From Gemmatimonadota bacterium (GTDB lineage Bacteria > Gemmatimonadota > Gemmatimonadetes > Palauibacterales > KS3-K002), in contig CP070722.1 in NCBI GenBank assembly GCA_020350785.1, positions 2,253,151 through 2,296,705 on the forward strand: DNA of 43,555 nucleotides, in the 5' to 3' direction. Made by a program: the position numbers and the translations under genes. Below are positions 7,715 through 16,280 of this stretch, one piece after another. Position 1 is the stretch's first letter. Every line of letters starts with the position of its first letter. The notes under the pieces were generated by a model. That model made no database searches, was not told the DNA's origin, and was given only the letters and a program-made list of their open reading frames with translations.

Positions 7715-8047
7715 TCTCCCTCCCGGGAGTTGAGACCCGCGTAATCTATGCCTAAATTGGCCAAACCATGTTCGGCTGAGCTAACCCGGCATATTACCCG
7801 CTGGCAGCCCTCTCGGCAAGGACGCAGCCACCCGAGTCAGGCGGCCCCTGCGGGCCCAGAAGCTCACGAGATCCATCACGAGTTCAACGTCACCTATGCC
7901 CGTGGCGTCGCGCAGCTCCAGGCCCGACTGATTCCCGGCCCCGAGAGTCAGATCCATCTCGCTTGCGCCACGACCATCGGGCAAGCCGGCGGCACCGCTC
8001 ACTTTGCCTATGCGTACCGCGTCGCCACGCTCGATGGAGGAAGCCCG
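7715..8047. promoter_or_regulatory. divergent intergenic region of the spt operon and the flavoprotein gene
   Basis: This stretch of about 330 bases holds no gene I can support. The minus-strand promoter for spt should lie at about 7740-7790, where a TAGATT -10-like hexamer (7743-7748) has no good -35, and a CCGAAC motif (7770-7775) resembles an ECF -35 GAAC. The plus-strand frame is open through 7748-8047 but its translation does not resemble the family N-terminus. Confidence 0.35.
8036..8040 (+). promoter_or_regulatory. ribosome binding site fixing the flavoprotein start
   Basis: GGAGG lies 7 nt before the ATG at 8048, which is where the conserved FAD-binding N-terminus begins. This decides against the ATG at 7748, which would add 100 unrelated residues. 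Confidence 0.8.
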
Positions 8048-9490
8048 ATGACTTTCCCGATCCGACCTGAGAGACCCTACGACGTAGTGGTCATCGGCGC
8101 CGGAGCCGCCGGCCTGGTCACTGCCTCTGGCGCCGCGATGCTGGGTGCCCGCACCGCCCTGATAGAGAAACACCGCTTCGGCGGCGAGTGCTTGTGGACC
8201 GGCTGCGTCCCCAGCAAAGCTCTAATCCGCACCGCACAGACGCTGTACGACGCACACAACGCCAACCACCTCGGCCTCCAAGCCACAGCCATAGACTTCG
8301 ACTTCGCGCAGGTCATGCGCAGTATGCGCGAGGTGATCGCTCGCATTCAACCCCACGACGACCCCGAAACCATCCGCAAACGCGGGGTCGACACAATTCA
8401 AGGGACAGCAAAGATCGTCGAGCTAGGCCGCGTCGCGGTCGACGGCGATCTGCTCGAGACCAAGCACATCGTCATCGCCACCGGCTCGCGTCCCCTGATT
8501 CCCCCCATCGAGAACCTCGAGATAACCGGTTATCTCACTCACGAGTCCGTCTTCGAGCTCGACACACGCCCCGATCGCTTGGTCATTCTCGGCGCCGGAC
8601 CGGTCGGTCTCGAGTTCGCCCAGATCTTCAATCGCCTGGGTAGCCAAGTGACCGTTGTCGAGCTCCTCGATACCATTCTTCCGCGAGAAGACCCGGAGCT
8701 TACCGAACAGCTTCGCCGAATTTTGGAGGCCGAGGGCATCCGCTTCCTTCTCGGCCATAGAGCAACGGCCGCCAAAGCCGACCGGCAGAAGGAGTTGATC
8801 TTGGAACGCTCCGACGGCTCGCGCACATCGATTGCCGGCGATGAAATCCTCGTCGCCACAGGTAAGCTCCCTTGCACCAGCTCGCTCGGACTCGACCGCA
8901 TCGGCGTCGCGCTCGACTCGCGTGGAGCCGTCGTCGTCGACGACAAGCTCAGAACCACCGCGCCCCGCGTCTGGGCGGCCGGCGACGTAACCGGCAAACT
9001 CTTCTTCACCCATGTCGCTGACTACCAAGCACGACTGGTCGTCCGCAACATGTTCTTCCCTCTCCAGGAAAAGGCCGATTACTCGAACGTGCCCTGGGCC
9101 ATCTTCACCGATCCCACCCTGGCAAGGGTCGGCCTCACTGAGGACGAGGCGCGTCAGCGGCTCGGCAAACGGATCGGCGTCTACAGTTACAAGTTCGCCG
9201 ACCTCGACCGCGCCATCACGGATCGCGCGACCCACGGCCTCGTCAAGCTGGTTACCGGTCCGCGGGGCCGCCTTCTGGGTGGACACATTCTGGGAAGCCA
9301 TGCCGATGCCCTGATTCACCAGATCGCGCTCGCCATCCGGGCCGGCGTCAAGGTCGGGGACTTGTCACAGATGGTTCATGCCTACCCTACTTGGCCCGAG
9401 GGCTTGCGCAGAACCGCAGATGGCTACTACCGGGAGAAGCTGGGAGCGGGTTGGATATCGCGACTGCTCCGCTGGTGGGTAAGGAGGTAG
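8048..9490 (+). CDS. FAD-dependent pyridine nucleotide-disulfide oxidoreductase (lipoamide dehydrogenase/MerA-like family)
   Basis: The 480-residue product starts with the FAD dinucleotide fold (VVIGAGAAGLVTASGA), followed by the redox-active disulfide Cys48-Cys53 in GGECLWTGCVPSKAL. A second dinucleotide fold for NAD(P)H (LGAGPVGLEFAQIF) is at about residue 180, a second FAD motif in RVWAAGDVTG at about 310, and the dimerisation domain carries HAYPTWPEGLRRTADGYY, with the interface His. It lacks the N-terminal metal-binding domain and the C-terminal vicinal cysteines of true mercuric reductases and no E2/E3 partners are nearby, so its disulfide substrate is unknown. It converges on the DUF59 gene with a shared hairpin. 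Confidence 0.9.
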   Translation: MTFPIRPERPYDVVVIGAGAAGLVTASGAAMLGARTALIEKHRFGGECLWTGCVPSKALIRTAQTLYDAHNANHLGLQATAIDFDFAQVMRSMREVIARIQPHDDPETIRKRGVDTIQGTAKIVELGRVAVDGDLLETKHIVIATGSRPLIPPIENLEITGYLTHESVFELDTRPDRLVILGAGPVGLEFAQIFNRLGSQVTVVELLDTILPREDPELTEQLRRILEAEGIRFLLGHRATAAKADRQKELILERSDGSRTSIAGDEILVATGKLPCTSSLGLDRIGVALDSRGAVVVDDKLRTTAPRVWAAGDVTGKLFFTHVADYQARLVVRNMFFPLQEKADYSNVPWAIFTDPTLARVGLTEDEARQRLGKRIGVYSYKFADLDRAITDRATHGLVKLVTGPRGRLLGGHILGSHADALIHQIALAIRAGVKVGDLSQMVHAYPTWPEGLRRTADGYYREKLGAGWISRLLRWWVRR

Positions 9491-9506
9491 CAGGTTGCTA
9501 CCTCCT
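9482..9506. terminator. perfect 11-bp hairpin spanning the stop codon, bidirectional terminator
   Basis: AGGAGGTAGCA (9482-9492) and TGCTACCTCCT (9496-9506) are perfect complements with a 3-nt loop. The TAG stop of the flavoprotein (9488-9490) lies inside the left arm, and the DUF59 gene ends 7 nt beyond the hairpin. No T-run follows. Confidence 0.65.
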
Positions 9507-9512
9507 CGACGC

Positions 9513-9815
9513 CTACAGGCCAAGCACCGCTCGATACTCCGGCGCTATGCGTTCCGGTGTCCAGAAAGGCTCCCATACCAGCTCGATATTCACTTCCTCC
9601 ACACCCTCCAAGTCCTCCAGCACCGCCTTCGAGCCGTTCAGAAGTTGTGGTCCTACCGGACAGCCCGGACTCGTGAGCGTCATCCGGACGTTGACCGTCG
9701 CATCCTCGACGTCGACGTCGACGTCGTAGATGAGCCCCAGATCGACGATGTTCAAGCCGATCTCCGGATCGACGATTTGCTTCAAGGCCTCCCTCGCCTG
9801 ATCTTCCGTAACCAT
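9513..9815 (-). CDS. DUF59/MIP18-family Fe-S cluster assembly protein (SufT/PaaD-like)
   Basis: The 100-residue product is a single DUF59 domain: QIVDPEIGLNIVDLGLIYDV at the N-terminus and LTSPGCPVGPQL with the conserved Cys of this family. Members help deliver or mature Fe-S clusters (SufT, PaaD, MIP18/Cia2). The ATG at 9815 is preferred since GAGG lies a few bases upstream; a TTG at 9833 would add six residues. It stands alone here, about 27 kb from the suf operon in the same window, which suggests a shared process without shared transcription. Confidence 0.88.
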   Translation of the reverse strand: MVTEDQAREALKQIVDPEIGLNIVDLGLIYDVDVDVEDATVNVRMTLTSPGCPVGPQLLNGSKAVLEDLEGVEEVNIELVWEPFWTPERIAPEYRAVLGL

Positions 9816-9999
9816 CGCGCCTCGAGTAGTCAAGGTTCCCTTGATCGAGTATTACGTGAGCTAATAAAACTAACAGGTCGCCCGGCGGCGATCAATTCTG
9901 CCACCTCACATCTTGTCGCTTCGCCGATGCCGCTGCATGTTCCTGAGTCAGATCCACACGCCGCTACTGCGGGAAACCGACCGAACGAGATCTCACGAT

Positions 10000-10824
10000 A
10001 TGCCAGCCCTGAAACTGGGAAACGGTAAGATCACCCTCAGTTATATAGATCAGGGGGAGGGAGACATCTGCCTCGTCTTTCTTCACGGCTTTCCCTTCAC
10101 CGCCGAGCTATGGCGTCCCCAGGTCGACGCTCTCGCCCACCGCTACCGGATCATCGCTCCGAACCTCCGCGGCTTCGGCAACTCTCTGCTCCCGGCCGAG
10201 CCCTACACACTCGCGAACTTAGCCGATGATGTCGCCGAGTTGATCGCCGCCCTGGGTCTGAAGAAAGTCGTGATTGTGGGCCTCTCCATGGGCGGCTACG
10301 TCGCTTTTGAGCTTTTCAGGCGACACCAGCGGCTCGTGCGTGCGCTCGTGCTCGCCGATACCAAGCCGGACCCGGACACGGAGACGGCACGGGAGGCACG
10401 CGCACGCCTGGCCCAGCTCGCCGAATCCGACGGTAGCGCTGCTGTCACTCGTGAGCTGTTGCCGAAGCTGCTTGCCGAGCGCACTCGCACCACGCACCCC
10501 CAGATCGAGCAGCAGCTCATCCAGATGATGGACGCCGCTCGGCCAGAAGCGATCGCGGCGGCATCGCGTGCCATGGCCGAACGTGTGGATTCGCGCCCCT
10601 TACTCCCGAGGATCACCCTGCCCGTCCTCGTGATAGGCGGCTCGGAGGATTCCCTCGCTCCCCCCGAGCCGACGCGCGCCTGGGCGCGAGCCCTACCCAA
10701 CGCCATAGTCCACTTCATTAAGGGGGCGGGGCACGTCTCTAACCTGGAGCGACCTGAGGAATTCAACCACTTGCTCAGCGACTTCCTCGGCCAAGTCACC
10801 AGCCGCAGCGTGCGCCAACCATGA
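10000..10824 (+). CDS. alpha/beta-fold hydrolase
   Basis: The 274-residue product shows the whole catalytic machinery: oxyanion motif HGFPF (His29), nucleophile elbow GLSMGGY with Ser96, acid Asp217 in GGSEDSLAPP, and His245 in GAGHVSNLERPEEF. The overall pattern resembles 3-oxoadipate enol-lactonase and related small-ester hydrolases, but the substrate is not predictable. The ATG at 10000 is where the family's first strand begins; upstream in-frame TTG codons lack a ribosome site. Its stop overlaps the start of the M23 peptidase gene as ATGA, so the two are translationally coupled. Confidence 0.88.
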   Translation: MPALKLGNGKITLSYIDQGEGDICLVFLHGFPFTAELWRPQVDALAHRYRIIAPNLRGFGNSLLPAEPYTLANLADDVAELIAALGLKKVVIVGLSMGGYVAFELFRRHQRLVRALVLADTKPDPDTETAREARARLAQLAESDGSAAVTRELLPKLLAERTRTTHPQIEQQLIQMMDAARPEAIAAASRAMAERVDSRPLLPRITLPVLVIGGSEDSLAPPEPTRAWARALPNAIVHFIKGAGHVSNLERPEEFNHLLSDFLGQVTSRSVRQP

Positions 10825-11852
10825 TCCGCAGATGCCGTCGGGCCGCCTTCAACGCTCCGCTCGCCCTCGCCGCCATCGCTGCCGCAGCCTGCGCCGGGAT
10901 CCCCGAACCCCCTGCTGCTCCCCCCGAACCCGAACCTCCCCAGCTCGAGCCCCTCCGCTTCTTCGAGAGGTGGCCCGACCCCCCAGCACCCCAACCGCTC
11001 GCCCCTCACCTCCGCTGGGAGCCGTCCAGCCTCAGCGAAGGAACCTTTGCGATCATCACGGTGCTGCCCGATGGCCGTGGCCTGCCCATCTTCGAGGCGG
11101 CCGCCCGGGCGGACGACCGGCCAATTCCCCTGTACCGGATGCCTGGGGGATCATTCTTCGGACTCGTGGCTGCACCCCTCAATGCCGAGAAACTCTCCGT
11201 CGACCTCAGCTTCCGGCTGTTCGACGGGACCTTACTCAGCCGGACCCTCTCACTGCACGTCTCGCCTCGTCGCTTCACCGTCACCCAACTGCGCGTCGCG
11301 ACTCGCTTCACGCAACCCGATCCCACGTCCCTGGAACGCATCCAGCTCGAGCAAGCCCTGGTCCGCGCAACCTTGAGAAAGATGAGCACCACACCCCTCT
11401 GGCACGGCGCCTTCCTGCGCCCCCTCGAGGGCGCAGTGACTAGCCCCTACGGTCAGCGCCGCATGTTCAACGACGAACTGCGCAGTCGACACACCGGTCT
11501 CGACATCGGCGGCGACACGGGGGATCTGGTCCGGGCTTCCAACGCCGGCCGCATCGTGATCTCCCGTGACCTCTACTTCAACGGGAACGCCGTCTTCATC
11601 GATCACGGTCTCGGCCTCTTCACCGGCTACTTCCACCTCTCGGCACGAGAGGTCGCCGAGGGACAGTGGGTGGAGAAAGGCCAGATCGTCGGCCGCGTCG
11701 GTGCCACCGGGCGCGTGACGGGTCCCCATCTTCACTGGGGACTCTATCTCCAAGGCGCTTCTCTCGATCCGAGTGCTCTCCTCGAACCCGACTTCACCCG
11801 CTTAAGCCTCGACTTGCCCCCTCAACCCGCCACCCTGCTGCTGAAAGATTGA
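10821..11852 (+). CDS. M23-family peptidoglycan endopeptidase, lipoprotein
   Basis: The 343-residue product has a lipoprotein signal peptide (LALAAIAAAAC, lipid Cys at about residue 24), then a proline-rich linker (PEPPAAPPEPEPPQ), an immunoglobulin-like middle region, and a C-terminal LytM/M23 domain. The zinc ligands and catalytic residues are all present: His224 and Asp228 in RHTGLDIG, and His303 and His305 in GPHLHWG. The predicted role is cleavage of peptide cross-links in the cell wall, anchored to a membrane facing the periplasm. It is coupled by ATGA overlap to the preceding hydrolase. Confidence 0.92.
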   Translation: MIRRCRRAAFNAPLALAAIAAAACAGIPEPPAAPPEPEPPQLEPLRFFERWPDPPAPQPLAPHLRWEPSSLSEGTFAIITVLPDGRGLPIFEAAARADDRPIPLYRMPGGSFFGLVAAPLNAEKLSVDLSFRLFDGTLLSRTLSLHVSPRRFTVTQLRVATRFTQPDPTSLERIQLEQALVRATLRKMSTTPLWHGAFLRPLEGAVTSPYGQRRMFNDELRSRHTGLDIGGDTGDLVRASNAGRIVISRDLYFNGNAVFIDHGLGLFTGYFHLSAREVAEGQWVEKGQIVGRVGATGRVTGPHLHWGLYLQGASLDPSALLEPDFTRLSLDLPPQPATLLLKD

Positions 11853-12021
11853 TGTCGCCCAACCGAGGTCCGCCGGCCCAGGCCGTGAAAGCCTCAGCTC
11901 CGGCCGCCCGGAGAACCTCAACATCGACCGCAAATTTCGGATAGATTGATGACCTCAGGGCGGCTATTATCTGCGCAGCGTCAGTAGAGAGAGCCTAAAT
12001 TCACACCGACGAGCGCAGCCG

Positions 12022-13107
12022 ATGGACGATCACACCCGCTGGCTAATCACCGCCGCCCGCGACAAGGCCTACGACGGAGCCTTCGTCTATGGCGTCCGTT
12101 CAACCCGCATCTATTGCCGGCCTTCTTGCCCCAGCCGACGACCACGCCGGAATCAGGTTACCTTCTTCGCCGCGCCCGCCGCCGCGCGCCGGGCCGGTTT
12201 CCGACCTTGCCGGCGTTGCCGGCCCGATTCCTACAGCGACGAGGACCCCCGCATCGCGCGCCTCGAGCGCGTCTGCCGCTATATCGAGCACAACCCCGAT
12301 ACGACACCAACACTCGCCGTCCTGGCCGCGCATGTCGGCGTCAGCCCCTCCTATCTCCAGCGCAGTTTCAAGGCCGCCCTCGGAATCACGCCGCGTCAGT
12401 ACGCCGAGACCCGCCGCCTCGACCGTTTCAGGCAAGAGGTCGAAAACGGCGCCACCGTCACTCGCGCACTCTATGGGGCAGGCTTCGGATCCACCAGCCG
12501 CCTCTATGAGAAAGCCCGCTCGCAACTGGGTATGACCCCCGCTACCTATCGAAAAGGCGGACTAGGTGCCCATATCCGTTACACGACAGCTTCATGCCCC
12601 CTCGGCCGGCTGCTCGTAGCCGCCACCGAGGCAGGGGTCTGTGCCGTAAGCCTCGGCGACGAGGATACGGACCTCGCCGAAGCTCTGCGAGCCCAATATC
12701 CTCGGGCCAGCATTTCCAGAGACGACCAAGCTTTGAGAGCTTGGCTCGACTCCATCGTCGCCCACCTCGCCGGCGAACTGCAACAGCTAGATCTCCCCCT
12801 CGATATCCTCGCCACGGCCTTTCAACGCCGCGTCTGGGCGACCCTCCGCAAGATACCTTATGGTGAGACCCGCACCTACTCCGAAATGGCCCACGCGCTC
12901 GGCAGCCCCGCTGCCGCACGGGCCGTCGGCAGGGCCTGCGCCACTAACCCCGTGTCTTTGCTGATACCATGCCATCGTGCCGTCCGCGCCGACGGCAGCT
13001 TGGGAGGTTACCGTTGGGGTGTGGAAAGAAAGCGTTCATTGCTGCAAAATGAGCGCGAGCTCAGGAGCTCAGCCTCCCAAGCCCGCACCCGTCGCCCTGG
13101 TCGATGA
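12022..13107 (+). CDS. ada: bifunctional Ada: DNA methylphosphotriester/O6-methylguanine methyltransferase and AraC-type activator
   Basis: The 361-residue product has all Ada domains in order. The N-terminal zinc domain has Cys32, Cys36, Cys62 and Cys65 (YCRPSC and CRRC), matching the four ligands of the E. coli protein, of which the first accepts the methyl of phosphotriesters. An AraC-type helix-turn-helix domain follows (HVGVSPSYLQRSFKAALG), then the O6-alkylguanine methyltransferase domain with the acceptor Cys317 in IPCHRAV. Length is close to the 354 residues of E. coli Ada. It repairs alkylation damage and should activate its own transcription once methylated. It stands alone, ending only 14 nt from the convergent HEAT-repeat gene. 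Confidence 0.95.
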   Translation: MDDHTRWLITAARDKAYDGAFVYGVRSTRIYCRPSCPSRRPRRNQVTFFAAPAAARRAGFRPCRRCRPDSYSDEDPRIARLERVCRYIEHNPDTTPTLAVLAAHVGVSPSYLQRSFKAALGITPRQYAETRRLDRFRQEVENGATVTRALYGAGFGSTSRLYEKARSQLGMTPATYRKGGLGAHIRYTTASCPLGRLLVAATEAGVCAVSLGDEDTDLAEALRAQYPRASISRDDQALRAWLDSIVAHLAGELQQLDLPLDILATAFQRRVWATLRKIPYGETRTYSEMAHALGSPAAARAVGRACATNPVSLLIPCHRAVRADGSLGGYRWGVERKRSLLQNERELRSSASQARTRRPGR

Positions 13108-13120
13108 TCTCTGGCGCGTG

Positions 13121-14551
13121 CTAGTCACCACCGCCCTCGATGATCTCCACGAGCAACTGCGCGACCCGCGGATCATCGCTGCGCGATAGCCAGAATATCG
13201 CCTTCTTGCGTAGCTCGACATCCTTCTCGTTCCGGGCGATGTCCAATACCTTGTCCAGCGCCACCGTATCGTCCAACCGCCGCGACAGCGAGAGTATCAC
13301 CTGCTCCTTCAGCTCTGCCTCGACCAGCTGGTCGTAGCGCGCAGCCAGATCGGCGCTGGCAATGCCCGCACGCGCCGCCATGAACATCGCTCTGGACCGC
13401 AGCTGCAACGGCTCGCTCTCATCCATAGCGATGCCAAGTAGCCAGCTCGCGGTCTCCTCATCCTCATGCTGAGCTATAGCCGCTATGACGCCTTCCCTCA
13501 GTTCCCGCTCGCTGCTCTGACGATAAAGCTCGCGCAAGAACCGGGCATCCGCCCTGGCCGAACCACGCCCGACTACCTGTAGAGCATATATCCTCAACTC
13601 CAAAGGCGCGCTCTTCCGCATCGCTACATCTCGCACGATCCGCTCAGCCTGCTCGCCACCCTGATGTCCGATCGCAGCAAGCGCAGCTCTCTGCAGCTCT
13701 AGATCCTCGGAGTCGCTCAGTATCCCTTCCAGAGCAGCCAGAGTTTCCTCCCCAGGCATCCCCCCCAGCAAGTGCACCGCGTGTACCCTCACTTCTCTCA
13801 CCGGATCATTGCGCACTACGTCTAACAAGATGTCGCGACTCTCATCGCCCCTGTGGCGCGCCAACACGAATACTGCCCTGCGACGCATTTCGATCGCGCA
13901 TTCATCGCTCTCATCACGCTCTGCCAGCACCTTCCTCACGATGGGTAGCGCCTGCTCAGGATTCATCTGCATCAGCGCGTCCAAGGCCGCGGTTCTTATC
14001 TCCCCCTCCTCCGACGCGCAATGCTCCCTACGCTCGGCCTCAGCCTGTAGCTCGTAGGCCCTGAGGGCTAATTCTTCCGCAGCCCCAGCGTCACCCATCC
14101 GCGCCAGCGCCGCGTCCACGTAGGCTTGAAGCGCCCGCGCTTCCTTCAACGCCACAGTCGCATCAGAATGCTCCGCGTAAAGCAGTCGCAGCCTGTCCTT
14201 GGCCTCTCGCAGCTCCTCTTCACTCCTGCCCTTGTACAGAGCGTACGCCTGGTAATAGAGAGCCTGCGCTGCTTGCCCCGCCTCTGGATTGCGACTGTAG
14301 TACTCCTCGAAGAGTTCCGCAGCCCTGTGAAAATCACCGTCGTTGAGCGCCCTCCTCGCAGCACGATAGAGCGAGTCCTTCGGCTCCTGAAAGCTCACGG
14401 GATACGCCACAACATCTCGATACGCCGCCAGCGCCTGCACGTACTGCCGCCCCTCCCCATCAACTCGTTGCCCGAACAACGCCTCCGGTTGCCACAGAAC
14501 CAGTACCACAGTCCCCGCAGCTACCACGATACCTGCCTTGATCTTTAACAT
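13121..14551 (-). CDS. exported TPR/HEAT-repeat protein
   Basis: The roughly 476-residue product has an N-terminal signal or anchor (AGIVVAAGTVVLVLW), a TPR-like region at about 55-180 (RRALNDGDFHRAAELFEEYY, QAAQALYYQAYALYK) and at least six HEAT/PBS-lyase-type repeats from about 190 to the end (for example RDILLDVVRNDPVREVRVHA and ETASWLLGIAMDESEPLQL). Such alpha solenoids bind proteins; no catalytic motif is seen. The ATG at 14551 overlaps the TGA of the preceding gene as TGATG, and AGGAGG lies 9 nt upstream. It is the third gene of an ECF sigma > anti-sigma-like > HEAT operon, so it may be a target or a partner of that signalling. Confidence 0.85.
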   Translation of the reverse strand: MLKIKAGIVVAAGTVVLVLWQPEALFGQRVDGEGRQYVQALAAYRDVVAYPVSFQEPKDSLYRAARRALNDGDFHRAAELFEEYYSRNPEAGQAAQALYYQAYALYKGRSEEELREAKDRLRLLYAEHSDATVALKEARALQAYVDAALARMGDAGAAEELALRAYELQAEAERREHCASEEGEIRTAALDALMQMNPEQALPIVRKVLAERDESDECAIEMRRRAVFVLARHRGDESRDILLDVVRNDPVREVRVHAVHLLGGMPGEETLAALEGILSDSEDLELQRAALAAIGHQGGEQAERIVRDVAMRKSAPLELRIYALQVVGRGSARADARFLRELYRQSSERELREGVIAAIAQHEDEETASWLLGIAMDESEPLQLRSRAMFMAARAGIASADLAARYDQLVEAELKEQVILSLSRRLDDTVALDKVLDIARNEKDVELRKKAIFWLSRSDDPRVAQLLVEIIEGGGD

Positions 14552-15291
14552 CACAACAACCCTCCTGTCTGCCCTGCCGGGCCCGCCAAAACGGCGCTCC
14601 GCAACCGCGGCAATAGACCTCTTCGCTCCAATCCCTCCGTCACTAGATCCACTTCGCCACCATCCCTCTCGCTGGAGAGCTGCACGACCTGAATCAACAC
14701 CAGCTCCAAGTCCTCAAGCAGCCGCCCGAACACCGGATCCTCCGCCACCGGCGTACCCAACAGCAACCTCGTGCTTGCCAGCAGTTCACCGGCATCTACC
14801 CAGAAATCCATTTCCCCTTGACCACTCGAAGCACTGAATCGGAAATCCGTCAGAAACGTCTCGGCCCGGTTCAGGTGCTCGACCATCGCATACTCGAAAG
14901 CCCCGGCCCCCCTTCCCAGACTCGAACCAGAACCCTCTGAATCGCCAGCCTCTACACCCCGGCCTGCCACCACACTCCCCCCAACTCCCTCCCCTTCTCG
15001 ACCACCAGCTTCCCCCACCTCCGAGGGCTGCACCCCTCCAAATCGCTCGTCCACCGCACCGTCCCGAAGAGTCAGACGCCCCAGTCCGAAGCCCACTAAC
15101 AGTGCCGCGGCGATACCCACACCCCACCGTGTCCACGGCGAATACAACACGTAGAACCGCCGGCGCTTGCCAGCCCGCTCGCGCCTCGCCGCCTCGATAC
15201 CCGCCCAGATGACCTCACGCGGCGTCTCTGGCGGCCTATTGTAATCACGCGCTACGTCCTGCAAGACGTCAGCGAACCGATCGTCCATCAT
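14551..15291 (-). CDS. single-pass membrane protein, candidate anti-sigma factor without zinc finger
   Basis: The 246-residue product begins with a charged cytoplasmic segment (DDRFADVLQDVARDYNRPPE, then PREVIWAGIEAARRER), a basic stretch, one membrane helix (WGVGIAAALLVGFGLG, about residues 55-72) and a low-complexity Gly/Ser-rich external region leading to a helical domain. There is no HxxxCxxC motif. Its start overlaps the stop of the ECF sigma gene as ATGA, the classical arrangement for an anti-sigma, so that function is inferred from position and topology. The PPETPRE segment parallels GAPEDLWMRIEAGLPG of the other anti-sigma at 2147-2812. Confidence 0.75.
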   Translation of the reverse strand: MMDDRFADVLQDVARDYNRPPETPREVIWAGIEAARRERAGKRRRFYVLYSPWTRWGVGIAAALLVGFGLGRLTLRDGAVDERFGGVQPSEVGEAGGREGEGVGGSVVAGRGVEAGDSEGSGSSLGRGAGAFEYAMVEHLNRAETFLTDFRFSASSGQGEMDFWVDAGELLASTRLLLGTPVAEDPVFGRLLEDLELVLIQVVQLSSERDGGEVDLVTEGLERRGLLPRLRSAVLAGPAGQTGGLL

Positions 15292-15875
15292 GACGCCCAC
15301 TCCTCCGCAAAATCGGCTAAGGCCTCCCTCAACTTCGCCCGCGCCCGCGACAGCTGCGCCTTCGACGTGCCCGCCTGTACGCCCAGCGCCGCGGCAATCT
15401 CCTCATGCTTGTAACCCTCGACGTCGTGCATCACGAAAACCGTCCTGTATCCCAGCGGGAGCGCATCGATGGCCGCCGCTACTCTCTCTTTTAAATCCGG
15501 ATCCGCGGCTGAACTGACCGCCCCGACTGCCTCATCCAAGTCGATGTGCCTGCTGCGTAGTCGCGTGACCTTTCGCATGACGTTGTAGATCACCGAGATC
15601 GCGATCGAATGTAGCCAGGTCGAAAACGCCGCCGCCCCGCGAAACTGATCCAACCTCTCGAAGGCCCGGATGAACGTCTCCTGCGTGCACTCCTCGGCCA
15701 GATCCTCTTCGCCCGTCATCCGATAGGCAAGCCGATACACTCGATCCACGTGAACCTCGTAAAGCCGTCGCTCCGACGCCGGATCCCCGTCCAGGACTCG
15801 CTCGATCAGCCGGCTTTCTTCCAAAGGCCCCCCTGGGCTCGGGCTCCGGTCACTAGCCTCCTGACCATTCGACAC
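15288..15875 (-). CDS. ECF RNA polymerase sigma factor
   Basis: The 195-residue product shows region 2 (ERRLYEVHVDRVYRLAYRM, EECTQETFIRAFERLDQFRG, TWLHSIAISVIYNVMRK) and region 4 (AIDALPLGYRTVFVMHDVEG, helix-turn-helix HEEIAAALGVQAGTSKAQLS). The GTG start has GGGAG five bases upstream. It is closely related to the ECF factor at 2827-3384, sharing GYR-V---HDVEGY-HEEI in region 4. It leads a three-gene operon with a membrane anti-sigma-like protein and a HEAT-repeat protein, coupled by stop/start overlaps. Confidence 0.94.
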   Translation of the reverse strand: MSNGQEASDRSPSPGGPLEESRLIERVLDGDPASERRLYEVHVDRVYRLAYRMTGEEDLAEECTQETFIRAFERLDQFRGAAAFSTWLHSIAISVIYNVMRKVTRLRSRHIDLDEAVGAVSSAADPDLKERVAAAIDALPLGYRTVFVMHDVEGYKHEEIAAALGVQAGTSKAQLSRARAKLREALADFAEEWAS

Positions 15876-15994
15876 AACGTCTCCCTAAAGGGTTGCGTGG
15901 CGAAACCGACACCCCAGCCAAATTGACCGCCGAGACGCCCACCGCCAAGCCTCCCCATACGCCAGCCAACACAACTCGAACGACCAGCGCCTAG

Positions 15995-16016
15995 GGTGTT
16001 GCAGCCGTGCAACACC
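15995..16016. repeat. perfect 9-bp inverted repeat, possible operator
   Basis: GGTGTTGCA (15995-16003) and TGCAACACC (16008-16016) flank the 4-nt loop GCCG. It lies about 120 bp upstream of the ECF start and 265 bp upstream of rfbF. It has no T-run, so an operator or an RNA hairpin in a long leader are both possible. Confidence 0.55.
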
Positions 16017-16196
16017 TCCGCCATATGCCAGACGCCACGCCCCCCAATACACCCACTCCTCGCTCCCCTAAAGCCAGCCTCAAGACGTCCGCCGGACCCG
16101 CTCGCTGCCCGGTACAGCTCTTGCCAAAACCACATGGCGGCGGAGACCGAAATCTCTCGTAATCGACCTGCCACCCGCGAATGAGAGCCCGATCGA

Positions 16197-16225
16197 TTGA
16201 CCCGTATGGGGCTGGCACCAATAGT
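16197..16225 (+). promoter_or_regulatory. rfbF: candidate sigma-70-type promoter of the rfbF cluster
   Basis: TTGACC (16197-16202) is followed by a 17-nt spacer and AATAGT (16220-16225); the -35 matches five of six and the -10 four of six consensus positions. Transcription would begin about 50 nt before the rfbF ATG. Confidence 0.4.
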
Positions 16226-16280
16226 ACTAGACGCTCAGGACGCCCCCCCACGGGCCCGGAAGTGACGCTGAGGTGATGAC

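Larger units (their letters stand above)
15876..16280. other. 405-bp divergent intergenic region (ECF operon / sugar cluster)
   Basis: No gene is supported here. It should hold the promoters of both the minus-strand ECF operon and the plus-strand rfbF cluster. It contains a perfect 9-bp dyad at 15995-16016 and a candidate promoter at 16197-16225, listed separately. Short open frames on both strands lack coding character. Confidence 0.6.

Noticed and set aside
7770-7800. tRNA-like 5' segment on the minus strand (GGGTTAGCTCAGC)
   Set aside because: No anticodon stem, T-loop or acceptor 3' half follows; chance similarity.
7748-8047. In-frame 100-residue N-terminal extension of the flavoprotein from an ATG at 7748
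   Set aside because: The extension does not resemble any part of the family, and a strong GGAGG precedes the ATG at 8048 where the FAD fold begins.
8048-9490. Calling the flavoprotein a mercuric reductase
   Set aside because: No N-terminal heavy-metal domain, no C-terminal vicinal Cys pair and no mer genes nearby.
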